A DNA stretch of 33,943 nucleotides from Acidobacteriota bacterium (GCA_021323895.1 JAJPKD010000121.1:1-33943), one strand, 5' to 3'; counted from the stretch's first letter, positions 8,233-16,507 are shown. Notes: generated from the sequence alone by a model not told the origin. Made by a program: numbers and translations.

Positions 8233-9279
8233 CTACTGCTTGGGAGGGTTAGATTTCCTGGTGTCCAGATCGACTTCGGTCAGGCCCCACTTGTTTTGCA
8301 GCACGAAAGCGTCGTCTGCGTACTCTTTGTCGATGGTGATCGATTCGGGCGATTGATAGGTGATCGAAATCTTGTAGTGCTCCTGCGGCCGCGTGAGCGA
8401 GACCTTGCCGGACATCATCGTGCTGCCTTCACCGAATTTGATTAACGCTCCATAGCTGACGTCGTCAATGAGGACGCCCTTATCGTCGAATGTCTGCAAG
8501 CGCGCCAGGCGAATTCCACCCACGCGATCGAACCAGAAGCGGCGCAGGACCCGCATCGTGTTATCGGATGACGCGCGCAACTCATCCAGCAGGTAATATC
8601 CGCGGACAATTCGTTTGTTGGTGTCAGCCTTTGTCGTGTCCTTCTCAGATTCAAAGGCTTCACTTTGCGAATAGAAGATGCCGGCAGCGTGAGCATCAAT
8701 CGGATGCAGTAACAATGCATCGGTCAAATGCTGCGGGCGCAGATTCGACATCGCGTTAACGGCTTGCGCTTCGGAACTCTTGCTCTTTCCATCTGGCGAC
8801 GATGAATTACCGTCCATGTCGAGCTTCGGATAAACCGCATTATTAGTCCCTTTGACGAAGCGACGATATTTTTCATCGCCTTTCAAAATCGCAATTCGAA
8901 AGTGCTCGCCATCGGACGTCATCTGCGCGATGTCAATGGCGAGCGGACCCTGGATCGCGAGAAAGACTTTTCCCGGCCGTTGCAGGTAGATTGATCCTTC
9001 TGCTGTTCGATATTTTTCCGCGATGCCGGCAGTCGCAAACGAAGTGTCTTCGAATTGAATATCTACGCGGCCATGAATCGAACGCACGCCTGTAGTGCTG
9101 TTTACCGCGGCGATGAGATCCTCCGTGTTGGCTTCCGCCAGCGGCGTCAACAGCCGTTCAACTTCGACCTTTTTGTGCACCAGGCTGCACGCTGAAGCGA
9201 GAACAAGGAGCACGCTCAGCGCGAAAGGGGCGACGAAGCTGAATTTTGTAACGGAATAAAGGCGAAAGCGTTTCTGCAT
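8233..9279 (-). CDS. LolB/DUF4292-like outer-membrane lipoprotein
   Basis: A 348-residue lipoprotein. The signal sequence ends in a lipobox LASAC with the acylated Cys31; ATG 9279 is preferred over TTG 9282. After the anchor, residues 40-150 give the pattern of a LolA/LolB-type half-barrel (GVRSIHGRVDIQFEDTS, AEGSIYLQRPGKVFLAIQGP, FRIAILKGDEKYRRFVKG), followed by a Ser/Asp-rich loop (about 155-175) and a second beta-rich half ending in PQEHYKISITYQSPESI. This resembles DUF4292/LolB-like proteins that receive or insert lipoproteins at the outer membrane. It is the first gene of the permease-ATPase-LolA run. The Lol link is inference from fold pattern and gene order; sequence similarity to true LolB would be low. 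Confidence 0.7.
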   Translation of the reverse strand: MQKRFRLYSVTKFSFVAPFALSVLLVLASACSLVHKKVEVERLLTPLAEANTEDLIAAVNSTTGVRSIHGRVDIQFEDTSFATAGIAEKYRTAEGSIYLQRPGKVFLAIQGPLAIDIAQMTSDGEHFRIAILKGDEKYRRFVKGTNNAVYPKLDMDGNSSSPDGKSKSSEAQAVNAMSNLRPQHLTDALLLHPIDAHAAGIFYSQSEAFESEKDTTKADTNKRIVRGYYLLDELRASSDNTMRVLRRFWFDRVGGIRLARLQTFDDKGVLIDDVSYGALIKFGEGSTMMSGKVSLTRPQEHYKISITYQSPESITIDKEYADDAFVLQNKWGLTEVDLDTRKSNPPKQ

Positions 9280-9389
9280 CAATGATCAATAATGCCGGCC
9301 TGAGGCAATTGTGCCGGCTTTGACATGCGATTCGGTTAGCGCAGCCACGCTAACAAAGCGGGTTCGTCATTGTCAACGCAGCCCGTGGC

Positions 9390-9424
9390 GCAAAGTAAAG
9401 GCAGCGCGGTCGGCCACGCTGCCT
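9390..9424 (-). terminator. Rho-independent terminator after the Gly/Thr-rich exported protein gene
   Basis: GGCAGCGCGG (9400-9409) pairs with CCACGCTGCC (9414-9423) around TCGG with one G-T pair. On the minus strand it is followed by TTTACTTTG. It lies 26 bases past the stop of the 270-residue exported protein gene and separates it from the LolB-like gene. Confidence 0.7.
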
Positions 9425-9448
9425 CTGCAATCCCAGAATCGGAAAATC

Positions 9449-10261
9449 CTACTGTGGAGTTCCGGCGCTGGTTGAACCTGAAACGGAGAGATTAAAGGTC
9501 GTGCCGCTCTCCAGGCGCAGATTGCGTCCCGTCAGGCTCAGCGTCGAGCCGCCTTCCGCGGACGCGCTGCTCGACTGCGTAATCTGCAAGCCGCTCAGCG
9601 ATCCAGTGAGATTTCCAGCCGTGTTCGTGGTCGCGCCCACCGTGCTGCCCACTGCGCCTGTGGTTGAGCCGGCGACATTCCCAACCGTTGACGTCGTCGT
9701 ATTAACCACGCCACCAACTGTGTTGCCTACGCCGCCGAGCAAGCCGCCACCGCTTCGCGATCCGCCGGCGCTGGAGCGCGCGCTCGTGGACGACTGCGTC
9801 ATCATGTCGCTGTCCATTCCCAGGTTTTCACTCTGCGCGCGCGCATGCGCCTGACTGATCGAGAGAATGCTCGCGGTGATCGGCGTTTCCGTCGAGCCCG
9901 ATCGCAATCGGTCAAAGAGCAGGCTGATGTGCGATTCGCCGTTTGATTTCGTTTGCTGCTGAACCTCAGTGACACGGCCAATCAGTTGCGAGCCCTTCGG
10001 AATGATCACTTGCCCACTTTGTTTGACAGCTTGAGTTGTCTTGAGGACGACGCGGTCGCCCGCTTTCGCATGCCGCGCGTCGAGTGTGCTGGCCAACTGC
10101 GCAGCGATTTGTGTGTTTGACTGCAAATCAATTTGCCGGCCTTGTTTTTGGGCCGACGTTTGATTGCTCGCCGCAGCGCTGCCGCTCGTGCTTGTCTTTT
10201 GCGCGGTGGCGATGCCGAATACAAGAATGATGATTGAAATCCCGAGAAGCACCCTTTTCAT
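9449..10261 (-). CDS. Exported protein with Gly/Thr-rich low-complexity region, function unknown
   Basis: A 270-residue protein with a signal peptide (residues 1-20, ending IATAQ). Residues about 45-130 form a compact beta-rich domain with the pattern LDARHAKAGDRVVLKTTQ...GQVIIPKGSQLIGRVTEVQ, which recalls the beta-barrel part of TrbI/VirB10-like proteins and is frequent in acidobacterial exported proteins. Residues about 165-225 are an imperfect repeat of G-N-T-V-G-G-V-V-N-T-T type, then a C-terminal beta-like segment (STLSLTGRNLRLESGTTFNLSVSG). The ATG follows a strong ribosome site (GGAGGAAC). It has its own terminator and a 305-base upstream gap, so it is probably monocistronic. I do not know its function. 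Confidence 0.75.
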   Translation of the reverse strand: MKRVLLGISIIILVFGIATAQKTSTSGSAAASNQTSAQKQGRQIDLQSNTQIAAQLASTLDARHAKAGDRVVLKTTQAVKQSGQVIIPKGSQLIGRVTEVQQQTKSNGESHISLLFDRLRSGSTETPITASILSISQAHARAQSENLGMDSDMMTQSSTSARSSAGGSRSGGGLLGGVGNTVGGVVNTTTSTVGNVAGSTTGAVGSTVGATTNTAGNLTGSLSGLQITQSSSASAEGGSTLSLTGRNLRLESGTTFNLSVSGSTSAGTPQ

Positions 10262-10566
10262 GTGATTGTTCCTCCAGAAGTGACGTAGATTCGATGAATT
10301 CGGAGAGCAACGAATTTCCGTTTCGTTGATGCGCTCGATTCTAGGCAGCGTTGCCGCAGCGTGTGCGACGGTTCAATTGCAATTTAGTTGTGAGGTGATT
10401 GGGAAGGCACAGCTTTGCCCGAGGAACGCAGAGAGTCGGGTGAGCACACCTCCTCAAAAAAACTTTCTCGATTAGTATTCTTTACGGGGGGGTGTGGCCA
10501 TGCTAGGCGCGTTCGAAAGCGCGGTCAAGCGGCCTCGTCTTGGTCTCGCATAGATCTTAAACGCTC
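10262..10566. other. Intergenic region between two divergent genes
   Basis: This 305-base gap holds the GGAGGAAC ribosome site of the exported protein (minus strand, 10262-10275), and presumably promoters for both divergent genes. There is a C/T-rich CACACCTCCTC, an A-run near 10456-10462 and a G7 run near 10485-10492. I found no tRNA, no strong hairpin and no convincing consensus promoter. Confidence 0.5.
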
Positions 10567-11160
10567 GTGATATTCTCATGCGCTGTGCGCCAGCTCTCCA
10601 CTACGAGGTTTCGCTTGCTGGGCTTGTTGCCGTTGCTCTTTTTCTCTGCGCAAACGTTTCACTACTGGCGTTATGGCGGAATGGGCAACCTGCTGTGGAT
10701 GTGCAATGTTGGTGATCTGCTTCTCGCGCTCGGTCTATTTCTCTATCACAAAGAACTGATTCGCGCGGCCGCCATCTGGACCATTCCCGGTCTGGGCGTT
10801 TGGGTTTATTACGTCGGACCTGCGGGCGGATTGTCGTCTGCAGTCGCGCATATCGGCGGCATCATCGTGGGCATGTTTGTGCTCCGTAAAGTGCGCATGG
10901 ATCGCACCGCTTGGATTTACGCGTTCGCGTGGTATCTCTTCATGCAATTAGTTTCGCGTCTGCTGGGGCCGCAGCTAACCGATACAACATCAGCGCCAAA
11001 TGTGAATGTTGCGCATCACGTTCAGACGGGATGGCAAAACACTTTCGGGAGCTTTTGGAAATTTTGGCTGGTAATGACTTTGGTCGTTGCGGTCGGGTTG
11101 TGGGTGATTGGCAAAGCTCTTTCGCTGCTCTGGCCGATGCGCTCGTTCGAGGACAATTGA
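10567..11160 (+). CDS. Polytopic membrane protein, function unknown
   Basis: A 197-residue protein with about five hydrophobic spans (near residues 18-35, 43-60, 70-88, 92-107, 112-130 and 160-185). It is rich in aromatic residues: HYWRYGGMGNLLWMCN, VYYVGPAGG, WIYAFAWYLFM. Histidines fall within or next to helices (FHYW, AHIGG), but I cannot assign a cofactor. The start is a GTG; 10567 gives the longest form and GTG 10585 (residue 7, before RQLSTTRF) is an alternative. It converges with the PD40 lipoprotein gene (12-base gap). I do not recognise the family beyond 'conserved membrane protein'. Confidence 0.65.
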   Translation: MIFSCAVRQLSTTRFRLLGLLPLLFFSAQTFHYWRYGGMGNLLWMCNVGDLLLALGLFLYHKELIRAAAIWTIPGLGVWVYYVGPAGGLSSAVAHIGGIIVGMFVLRKVRMDRTAWIYAFAWYLFMQLVSRLLGPQLTDTTSAPNVNVAHHVQTGWQNTFGSFWKFWLVMTLVVAVGLWVIGKALSLLWPMRSFEDN

Positions 11161-11172
11161 GGTTGAAACGCC

Positions 11173-12387
11173 TTAGCGCTTTAGCACCGCTGCCTGCGGG
11201 CTCAACGCGATCAAATGCCAGCGACGAAATGTAGGCAGTTCGTTCCGCAAGTCCAGATAGCCCGTCTCGATGTAAAGCTTGTCGGGGATTGGCCATTCGA
11301 GTCGCACGACTGGATTGAACGAAACCGGCATAGTACTGAGCGTACTTGTGTTCGACTGCTCCCCAGACTTCTTCTTTCCGGAGGATCGTTCGTCGAACGT
11401 TACAGAAGCCGTCAGCAGCTGTTCGCGCAAAGAGATGCGCGCCTGTGTCGGAGCTTTGCCGGCCGCGTCATAGATTCCAATGCTGACATCGAATGCGGTT
11501 GCGACTTTTGAAGAATCGGGCGACCAGACCGGAGGCGCCTGGGCCCGTTGATCGTCGAGCAGGCGCTCCTGTCCATCGATGGTAAGCAGGCGCGGACGGC
11601 CCGCCGGCGTTTTGAATTCTTTTTCCCGGGCTTCCCACTCGCTCTCTTTGCATGCCAGCGCCACCAGTGCGTGACTGTCGGGCGCCCAGGACAATCCGAA
11701 ATAGATCAATCCGTCGCGCGTGGTCAGAGGATGCAGGTTGTAACCATCGCGATCGCAAACGTAAACCTGTTCCGTGCCGAAGACCGCTACCGGCGCGAAC
11801 GCGGGCAAGACCTGCGGCGTGGGCGTCGGCGATTCCGATGGCAAGACCGGCTGTGGTTCTAATTCGAGCGGCGTAGGACTCGCTGCCGCTTCCGCGCTGC
11901 GCCTTCCAATAAACGCGATCGAAGTGCTATCGCCTGACCAAACTACTGAATCCTGAAAGACGACCGCGAGCGTGGGTGGAGTGACATTGCGGATGAACGT
12001 TCCATCAGATGAATAAAGATCGATGCGAAAAGTCGTGCTCGGCTCATCGGCGATGCCATAAAGCGCGAGCGCGCGCTGACCATCCGGCGAAGCAACCGTG
12101 CGCAGCAATGCGTCGTCTTTTCTGCGCGTGTCGAAATCGTTCTGAATTGCCGGCAGAGACTTGGAGTCGTCCGCACCAATACCGGCCGGCGCCGGCACGT
12201 CGGCCTGAAAGTTGAACGCCAGCTTGTTCGCCGGCACGTCACGCAACTGGCGCGGGCGCACAGATTGCGAATCGCTATCAGTGCGACACGAAATCGCCAG
12301 CAGCAGCAACGCGAGGTTGAGTAGCGCAAGCATGATCGCCTTTGAAACTGGGCGAAAGGTTGGTTTGCGATGAAGAGCAGGTCGCAT
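11173..12387 (-). CDS. PD40/TolB-like beta-propeller lipoprotein
   Basis: A 404-residue lipoprotein from ATG 12387: positively charged N-terminus, hydrophobic core IMLALLNLALLLLAISC and probable lipid attachment at Cys34. The mature protein has repeated propeller-blade patterns typical of PD40 (WD40-like) repeats: SPDGQRALALYG, VVWSGDSTSIAFIG, LSWAPDSHALVALACK and PPVWSPDSSKVATAFD. A Pro/Ser/Thr linker (SPTPLELEPQPVLPSESPTP) interrupts the blades near residues 170-195. TolB-like propellers bind partner proteins at the envelope; the partner here is unknown. Its stop faces a convergent membrane-protein gene; the M48-like peptidase gene ends 59 bases upstream on the same strand. Confidence 0.75.
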   Translation of the reverse strand: MRPALHRKPTFRPVSKAIMLALLNLALLLLAISCRTDSDSQSVRPRQLRDVPANKLAFNFQADVPAPAGIGADDSKSLPAIQNDFDTRRKDDALLRTVASPDGQRALALYGIADEPSTTFRIDLYSSDGTFIRNVTPPTLAVVFQDSVVWSGDSTSIAFIGRRSAEAAASPTPLELEPQPVLPSESPTPTPQVLPAFAPVAVFGTEQVYVCDRDGYNLHPLTTRDGLIYFGLSWAPDSHALVALACKESEWEAREKEFKTPAGRPRLLTIDGQERLLDDQRAQAPPVWSPDSSKVATAFDVSIGIYDAAGKAPTQARISLREQLLTASVTFDERSSGKKKSGEQSNTSTLSTMPVSFNPVVRLEWPIPDKLYIETGYLDLRNELPTFRRWHLIALSPQAAVLKR

Positions 12388-12446
12388 GCGATATTTGCGG
12401 CCAGGCTCCTTTGAGTTGCGAACGTCTGACGGCATTCGCGTCGATC

Positions 12447-13385
12447 TTAGAAATCGCTTGCAGACGATGTCAATGTGATGGGGAAAGCGGTAGGCGCAAA
12501 TCGATTGCGGCCGATGGTTGTGTTCAGTAGTTCGCCGGCGAGCGGGACATCGAGCGCAAACAACGCGCGAATCGTGCTGCGCGGCGAAAGGTGGTCCTCA
12601 TCGGATGAATCGTCATCGACGCAGTTGTGCTCAAAGGCGCGCGCCAGGCGCCGCGGCAAAGGTTCCCAGCTGGCGGTCTGCGCGATGAATTCGCGCGCGG
12701 CCATTACGCCCACCCGGTCACACGATAATTCTTCGGCGCGTTGTCCCTGAATGCGCAGGTTGGTCCGAGCGGCAGCGCGTTGCGCGATGGCTCGGAAGAG
12801 CGGGCGAAGCGTGTCCGATGGACCACTGGCGATGTGCGTCAGTTCGTGCGCGAGCACGCTGACCATCGCTTCGTCTGAACGCAGACCGGCGAGAAAGATC
12901 GTGCCGAACTCGATCGTCCTTGGTTCGCGTAACACGACCGAAGCGTTATCGCGCGCGTCCACGTCCGGCTTGACCCGCTTGACGGATTGAACCCGCGCGA
13001 CCGTGGCATTGATCTTCGCCCGCGAGAGCGCAGTACCGTACAAGCCGTACTCCTTTGCCAGTTTCACGATTGCCTCGCCGACGAGTCTGCGCGTCGTCGG
13101 CAACAGGCGCTCGGCGCGCTGAGCCCCGCTGATCGCATCGGGATTGTTCACGGCCAGTGAAGGCCGCGATTGCATCTCATCAATCGGCATGCTGCCTTGC
13201 GGATCGCATATGCGTTCGGTGCAAGTTGCGCCAATCGCGCGCTCAACCAATTTGCGATCCGAAGCCGTGAAAGTATCGCGAGAAGATTTCGAGTGGGCGT
13301 CATTGCGGCGCTGGGTTTGGGCAAGGGAAGCCGCGTGAATGATACAAATGAGTATTGCACTGAAGACGCGGAGACGCGGAGACAT
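12447..13385 (-). CDS. M48-like zinc metallopeptidase, exported
   Basis: A 312-residue protein from ATG 13385 with a signal peptide (MSPRLRVFSAILICIIHAAS, cleavage near SLAQ). The zinc motif HELTH (His180, Glu181, His184) follows a hydrophobic helix (AMVSVLA), and EELSCDRVGVMAA about 37 residues later fits the third zinc ligand region (E-x-x-x-D-x-x-G) of M48 peptidases. M48 family members such as BepA work in envelope quality control; target unknown here. The first eight or so codons lie in an inverted repeat (13362-13443), so the signal-peptide N-terminus is built from repeat sequence. A start 24 residues upstream would overlap the crotonase gene and is less likely. Confidence 0.78.
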   Translation of the reverse strand: MSPRLRVFSAILICIIHAASLAQTQRRNDAHSKSSRDTFTASDRKLVERAIGATCTERICDPQGSMPIDEMQSRPSLAVNNPDAISGAQRAERLLPTTRRLVGEAIVKLAKEYGLYGTALSRAKINATVARVQSVKRVKPDVDARDNASVVLREPRTIEFGTIFLAGLRSDEAMVSVLAHELTHIASGPSDTLRPLFRAIAQRAAARTNLRIQGQRAEELSCDRVGVMAAREFIAQTASWEPLPRRLARAFEHNCVDDDSSDEDHLSPRSTIRALFALDVPLAGELLNTTIGRNRFAPTAFPITLTSSASDF

Positions 13386-13443
13386 GGCGACACGGTGAAG
13401 AGCAGTTCTCCCACTCTCCGCTTCTCCCTGTATCCGTGTCTTC
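13362..13443. repeat. Inverted repeat D between the peptidase and crotonase genes
   Basis: The left arm begins GAAGACGCGGAGACGCGGAG (13362 onward) and the right arm ends in CCGTGTCTTC (13443); the reverse complement of the right arm begins GAAGACACGGATAC, so the outer 25-28 bases pair with several mismatches. The left arm itself is a short tandem of CGGAGACG. The element covers the first codons of the M48-like peptidase and touches the stop codon of the crotonase gene (13442-13444). Confidence 0.6.
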
Positions 13444-14221
13444 ATCGATTTCGCCACTCAGGTTTTCGCTTTTCCATGAACGAACGCAAACCTTCGTTCG
13501 CGTCCTCAGTCTTCATCAACTCGTCCAAGTATAGATTCTCAACCGGTTGCAGGGAATCAGAGAATTTCGTTCCGCCCGCGACTTCGATTGCGCGTCGCGT
13601 CATGGCCAACGACGACGCGGACAGGCCACGTAGCTTGGCCAGTACTTCATTCGTCTTTTCTTGAACGTTCGCGGCCGGCACGACATAGTTTGCGAGGCCA
13701 AGCCGCAGGGCTTCCGCAGCATCGATCGTATCGCCGGTCAGGATCATTTCGCGTGCCTTTTTCTCACCTATGATGCGCGGCAGCAGGATCGCAGCCACCG
13801 GCGGGAATACGCCGAGTTTGATTTCCGGCTGGCCGAACTTGGCGCGCTCGCTGGCGATAACGATGTCGCAGGCCGCGACCAGTTCGCAGCCACCACCCAG
13901 CGCGGCGCCCTCAACGACGGCGATCGCCGGGCGCGAAATCTGATTGAGCTTGCGAAAGATGTTGTGAAATGAATCGAGCATCTCGACGACAGTCTCCGGC
14001 ACATGCTCTTCGACCGCGACGCCGGCGCAGAATGCGCGCGACCCCTCCGCCGCATCGAACACGATTGCGACGAGATCGGTTTGCTGAGCGCGTTCATTCA
14101 GTGCATCACCCACCTCACGCATCATTGCGATGTTCAGGACGTTGAGCGGCGGCCGGGCGAAAGTGATGCGCGCCACACGATCGTCAATCGTGAACTTGAT
14201 GTTTGGAAATTCCGGCGTCAT
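13442..14221 (-). CDS. Enoyl-CoA hydratase/isomerase (crotonase) family protein
   Basis: A 259-residue crotonase of normal length. Oxyanion-hole segments are AFCAGVAVEEH (63-73) and GAALGGGCEL (105-114). Both catalytic glutamates expected for a hydratase are present, Glu113 in GGGCEL and Glu133 in FGQPEIKLG. The stretch after it reads VFPPVAAILLPRIIG where classical fatty-acid hydratases have IPGAGGTQRL; this variant is seen in some hydratases acting on cyclic or other acyl-CoA thioesters, so beta-oxidation is not certain. No other acyl-CoA genes are adjacent. The start ATG 14221 fits the family N-terminus (first beta strand IKFTIDDRVARITF). Confidence 0.88.
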   Translation of the reverse strand: MTPEFPNIKFTIDDRVARITFARPPLNVLNIAMMREVGDALNERAQQTDLVAIVFDAAEGSRAFCAGVAVEEHVPETVVEMLDSFHNIFRKLNQISRPAIAVVEGAALGGGCELVAACDIVIASERAKFGQPEIKLGVFPPVAAILLPRIIGEKKAREMILTGDTIDAAEALRLGLANYVVPAANVQEKTNEVLAKLRGLSASSLAMTRRAIEVAGGTKFSDSLQPVENLYLDELMKTEDANEGLRSFMEKRKPEWRNR

Positions 14222-14230
14222 TTTGCTTGA

Positions 14231-14305
14231 TCTAAAATTCCGGGTCGTTGCGTTGATCTGGAATTTTGAATCTGGACTTGGAATCTGGAACTTGGAATCC
14301 GGAAT
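14231..14305. repeat. Imperfect tandem and inverted GGAATCTGGA repeat
   Basis: The stretch holds repeated words GGAATTTTGAATCTGGA, CTTGGAATCTGGA and CTTGGAATCCGGA (14260-14304), and AAAATTCC (14234-14241) inverted against GGAATTTT (14260-14267). It lies immediately upstream of the crotonase start and downstream of the S9 peptidase stop region. It is non-coding in appearance. Confidence 0.5.
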
Positions 14306-14330
14306 GCAAAAACTCGTTATTTGAATCCTG

Positions 14331-16376
14331 CTACTGACCTGTTGGCTCAGTGACCACTGGCTGATTCAAATACTTCGCAAAGAACTTCACGTAACGCCGC
14401 ACACGATCCATGTTATGACGTGGCTCAGTGAAGCCGTGATTCTCGCGCGGATAGACGACGAACTCGACTGGCACCTTCAATTCCACCAGCGCCTGATAGA
14501 ACTCCTGCGCCTGCGCGATCGGCACTCGCGTATCGACCTGGCCGTGCATGATCATCGTCGGTGTCTTGACGTTGCCAACGTATTTCATCGGCGAGCGATC
14601 CCAATAAAGGTCCGCGTTCTGCCACGGCGCTTTGTCCGTGTAGAACCAATTCAAATAACGATGAATGTCAGTCTGCGAGTACATCGAGTAGATGTTCGTC
14701 AGGCCAGCGCCCGGTGAAATCGCTTTGAAGCGATCCGTCTGCGTGTCGATCCAGAAAGTCATGTAGCCGCCATACGACCAACCAAACGCACCAAGCCGAT
14801 CCGGATCGGCAATGCCCGCGGCGATCATCGCATCGACGCCGCTCATGCAGTCTTCGTAATCGCCTTTGCCCCAGGTGTTCTTGTTAGCTTGCGCGAAAGC
14901 GAGGCCTTTGCCTGTCGAGCCGCGGAAGTTGGGTTGCAGCACCGCAAAGCCATTCGCCGCGAGCACCTGGATCGTAGAATTGAAATTATTAATTGAAGCT
15001 CCAGTCGGTCCGCCGTGGGGATTCAAAAGGAAGGGAACTTTGCCCGACGCGTAGCCGACAGGCTTGGTGAGCACGCCTTCCACTTCCGTGCCGTCTTTGC
15101 TCTTCCATTTCACAACTTCCGATTGTGCCAACGAATAATCATTCAGCCACGCGTTGTGACTCGTCAGCGGTTTAATCGATCCAAAGTCCATGCTGGAAAC
15201 ATAGATTTCAGTTGGCTGATTCGGAGAAGACATTGTGCCGACGATTGTCTTTCCGTCTTTGCTAATCTCCGTGATTCCAGTTGAACCGCCACGACTTGTC
15301 AGTTGTTTGACCGCGCCGGTTGCAACATCCGCCGCATAGAGTTCGATCGCTTCGAGCACGTTGGTGCTGAAGTAGATCGTCTTGCCATCGCGCGACCACA
15401 CGGGCGTGCCGACGCTCAGATCAAATTTGGCCGTCAATTCTTTCGCGGTTCCGCCATTGGCCGGAATCAAGTAGAGATATGACGTCGAAACCCCGCCGTA
15501 CGCGCGGTCGCGATTTCCTGTGTATGCGATCCACTGGCCATCCGGCGACCATCGTGCGGTGTCGCCGTTTCCCGGATCGCCAACCAGTTTCTTCTTTTCA
15601 CCACTGGCCACTGTCACCATCCAGACATCGCTCAAAGCGCCATCATCCGCGCGCGGAGTCGGCCGCGTCGTGTAGGTGATGCGCGTTCCATCCGGCGACC
15701 ACTGCGGGTCGCTGACTGTCCAATCGCCCTGCGTGAGCCGCTTCTCCTCTTTCTTATCCAGATCGAACAGCCAGAGATGCGTCATCTTGATGTCGTGATC
15801 GATGACCATTGTGTCGTCTTTGACTTTCTTGCGATCCTCTTCGTCTTTGTTCGGCTGATCGACTGCGGTGAACACGAGCCGTTTGCCGTCCGGCGAGAAA
15901 TGAAATCCACTTACGCCACCTTTGTGCGAAGTAACTGACCATGCTTCGCCGCCATCGGCATTCATCATCCACACCTGGCGTTCGCCGTCTTTTTCGCGGT
16001 CGGTTAGAAAGGCGAGCATCGTTCCATCAGGAGACCATTCGGGCGCAGTCGCGCTCTTGTCGCCGCGCGTGTACTGCCGAGCTTTGCCTCCGTTCGTAGG
16101 AACCACCCAGACGTGAGTAGTGGATTTCCACTCCTTGTCCTCCTCCATTTTCACTTCGCTGACGGTGTAAGCCACGCGCGCGCCGTCCGGGGAAATCCGC
16201 GGGCTGCCGACGCCGTTGATGCGCAGCACGTCTGTGGCGGTCAGAAGTTTCTTGCCGTCTTTGGCGCGCGGCTCGGGTGGGTCAACTTTAGGTTTTGAAT
16301 TTTCCTGCGCGCGAACTGAAATTGTTGCCGCGATCAAGATGGACAATGCGATGGTGATTAGGCGTTTGGGGTTCAT
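14331..16376 (-). CDS. S9-family serine peptidase (prolyl oligopeptidase/acylaminoacyl-peptidase type), exported
   Basis: A 681-residue protein with a signal peptide (residues 1-23, ending VRAQ). Residues about 45-410 form a PD40 beta-propeller with repeated blade motifs such as SPDGARVAYT, SPDGTMLAFL, SPDGKRLVFT, SPDGTRITYT and SPDGQWIAYT. The C-terminal alpha/beta-hydrolase domain holds the catalytic triad: Ser534 in GWSYGG, Asp615 in HGQVDTRVP and His647 in ENHGF. Such enzymes cleave peptides, often releasing dipeptides or acylated residues, in the periplasm. ATG 16376 is preceded by AGGAG with 7-base spacing. The gene follows the second LolA-like gene after 131 bases that contain repeat elements A and C. 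Confidence 0.93.
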   Translation of the reverse strand: MNPKRLITIALSILIAATISVRAQENSKPKVDPPEPRAKDGKKLLTATDVLRINGVGSPRISPDGARVAYTVSEVKMEEDKEWKSTTHVWVVPTNGGKARQYTRGDKSATAPEWSPDGTMLAFLTDREKDGERQVWMMNADGGEAWSVTSHKGGVSGFHFSPDGKRLVFTAVDQPNKDEEDRKKVKDDTMVIDHDIKMTHLWLFDLDKKEEKRLTQGDWTVSDPQWSPDGTRITYTTRPTPRADDGALSDVWMVTVASGEKKKLVGDPGNGDTARWSPDGQWIAYTGNRDRAYGGVSTSYLYLIPANGGTAKELTAKFDLSVGTPVWSRDGKTIYFSTNVLEAIELYAADVATGAVKQLTSRGGSTGITEISKDGKTIVGTMSSPNQPTEIYVSSMDFGSIKPLTSHNAWLNDYSLAQSEVVKWKSKDGTEVEGVLTKPVGYASGKVPFLLNPHGGPTGASINNFNSTIQVLAANGFAVLQPNFRGSTGKGLAFAQANKNTWGKGDYEDCMSGVDAMIAAGIADPDRLGAFGWSYGGYMTFWIDTQTDRFKAISPGAGLTNIYSMYSQTDIHRYLNWFYTDKAPWQNADLYWDRSPMKYVGNVKTPTMIMHGQVDTRVPIAQAQEFYQALVELKVPVEFVVYPRENHGFTEPRHNMDRVRRYVKFFAKYLNQPVVTEPTGQ

Positions 16377-16397
16377 GTTGTGGCTCCTGTGGCGGTC

Positions 16398-16489
16398 GTG
16401 TCAGAAGCCCAACCGTTAGGGAGGGCCGCTCTGAACACTCACGCGAGTGATAGAGATGGTGCCCTCCCTGACGGTCGGGCTTCTGGCAC
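16398..16489. repeat. Palindromic repeat family A, copy 1 (92 bp)
   Basis: The left arm (16398-16426) begins GTGTCAGAAGCCC and the right arm (16461-16489) ends GGGCTTCTGGCAC; the 29-base arms pair at 26 positions. The 34-base loop contains its own small hairpin CACTC-ACGC-GAGTG (16436-16449). Both arms are of the same type (ACCGTTAGGGAGGGC-like). It lies between the S9 peptidase and the second LolA-like gene. Two related copies lie at 20891 and 26790. Confidence 0.85.
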
Positions 16490-16507
16490 GCAAGCCGACA
16501 GCTTGCG
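16489..16507. repeat. Palindrome family C, copy 1
   Basis: CGCAAGCCGACAGCTTGCG is a 19-base near-perfect palindrome (arms CGCAAGC and GCTTGCG). It starts at the last base of family A copy 1 and ends directly against the TGA stop of the LolA-like gene (16508-16510, minus strand), so it could act as its 3' hairpin. It has the same outer frame and near-identical loop as the two palindromes at 28031 and 28070. Confidence 0.6.

Noticed and set aside
7056-9279. MacAB-type macrolide exporter
   Set aside because: The permease and ATPase are separate proteins, and no MacA-like membrane fusion protein or TolC-like gene is nearby; LolA- and LolB-like neighbours favour a lipoprotein role.
13362-14305. 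CRISPR array from the repeated words in this part
   Set aside because: The repeats are short, degenerate, tandem or inverted, without regular unique spacers, and no cas genes are present in the window.
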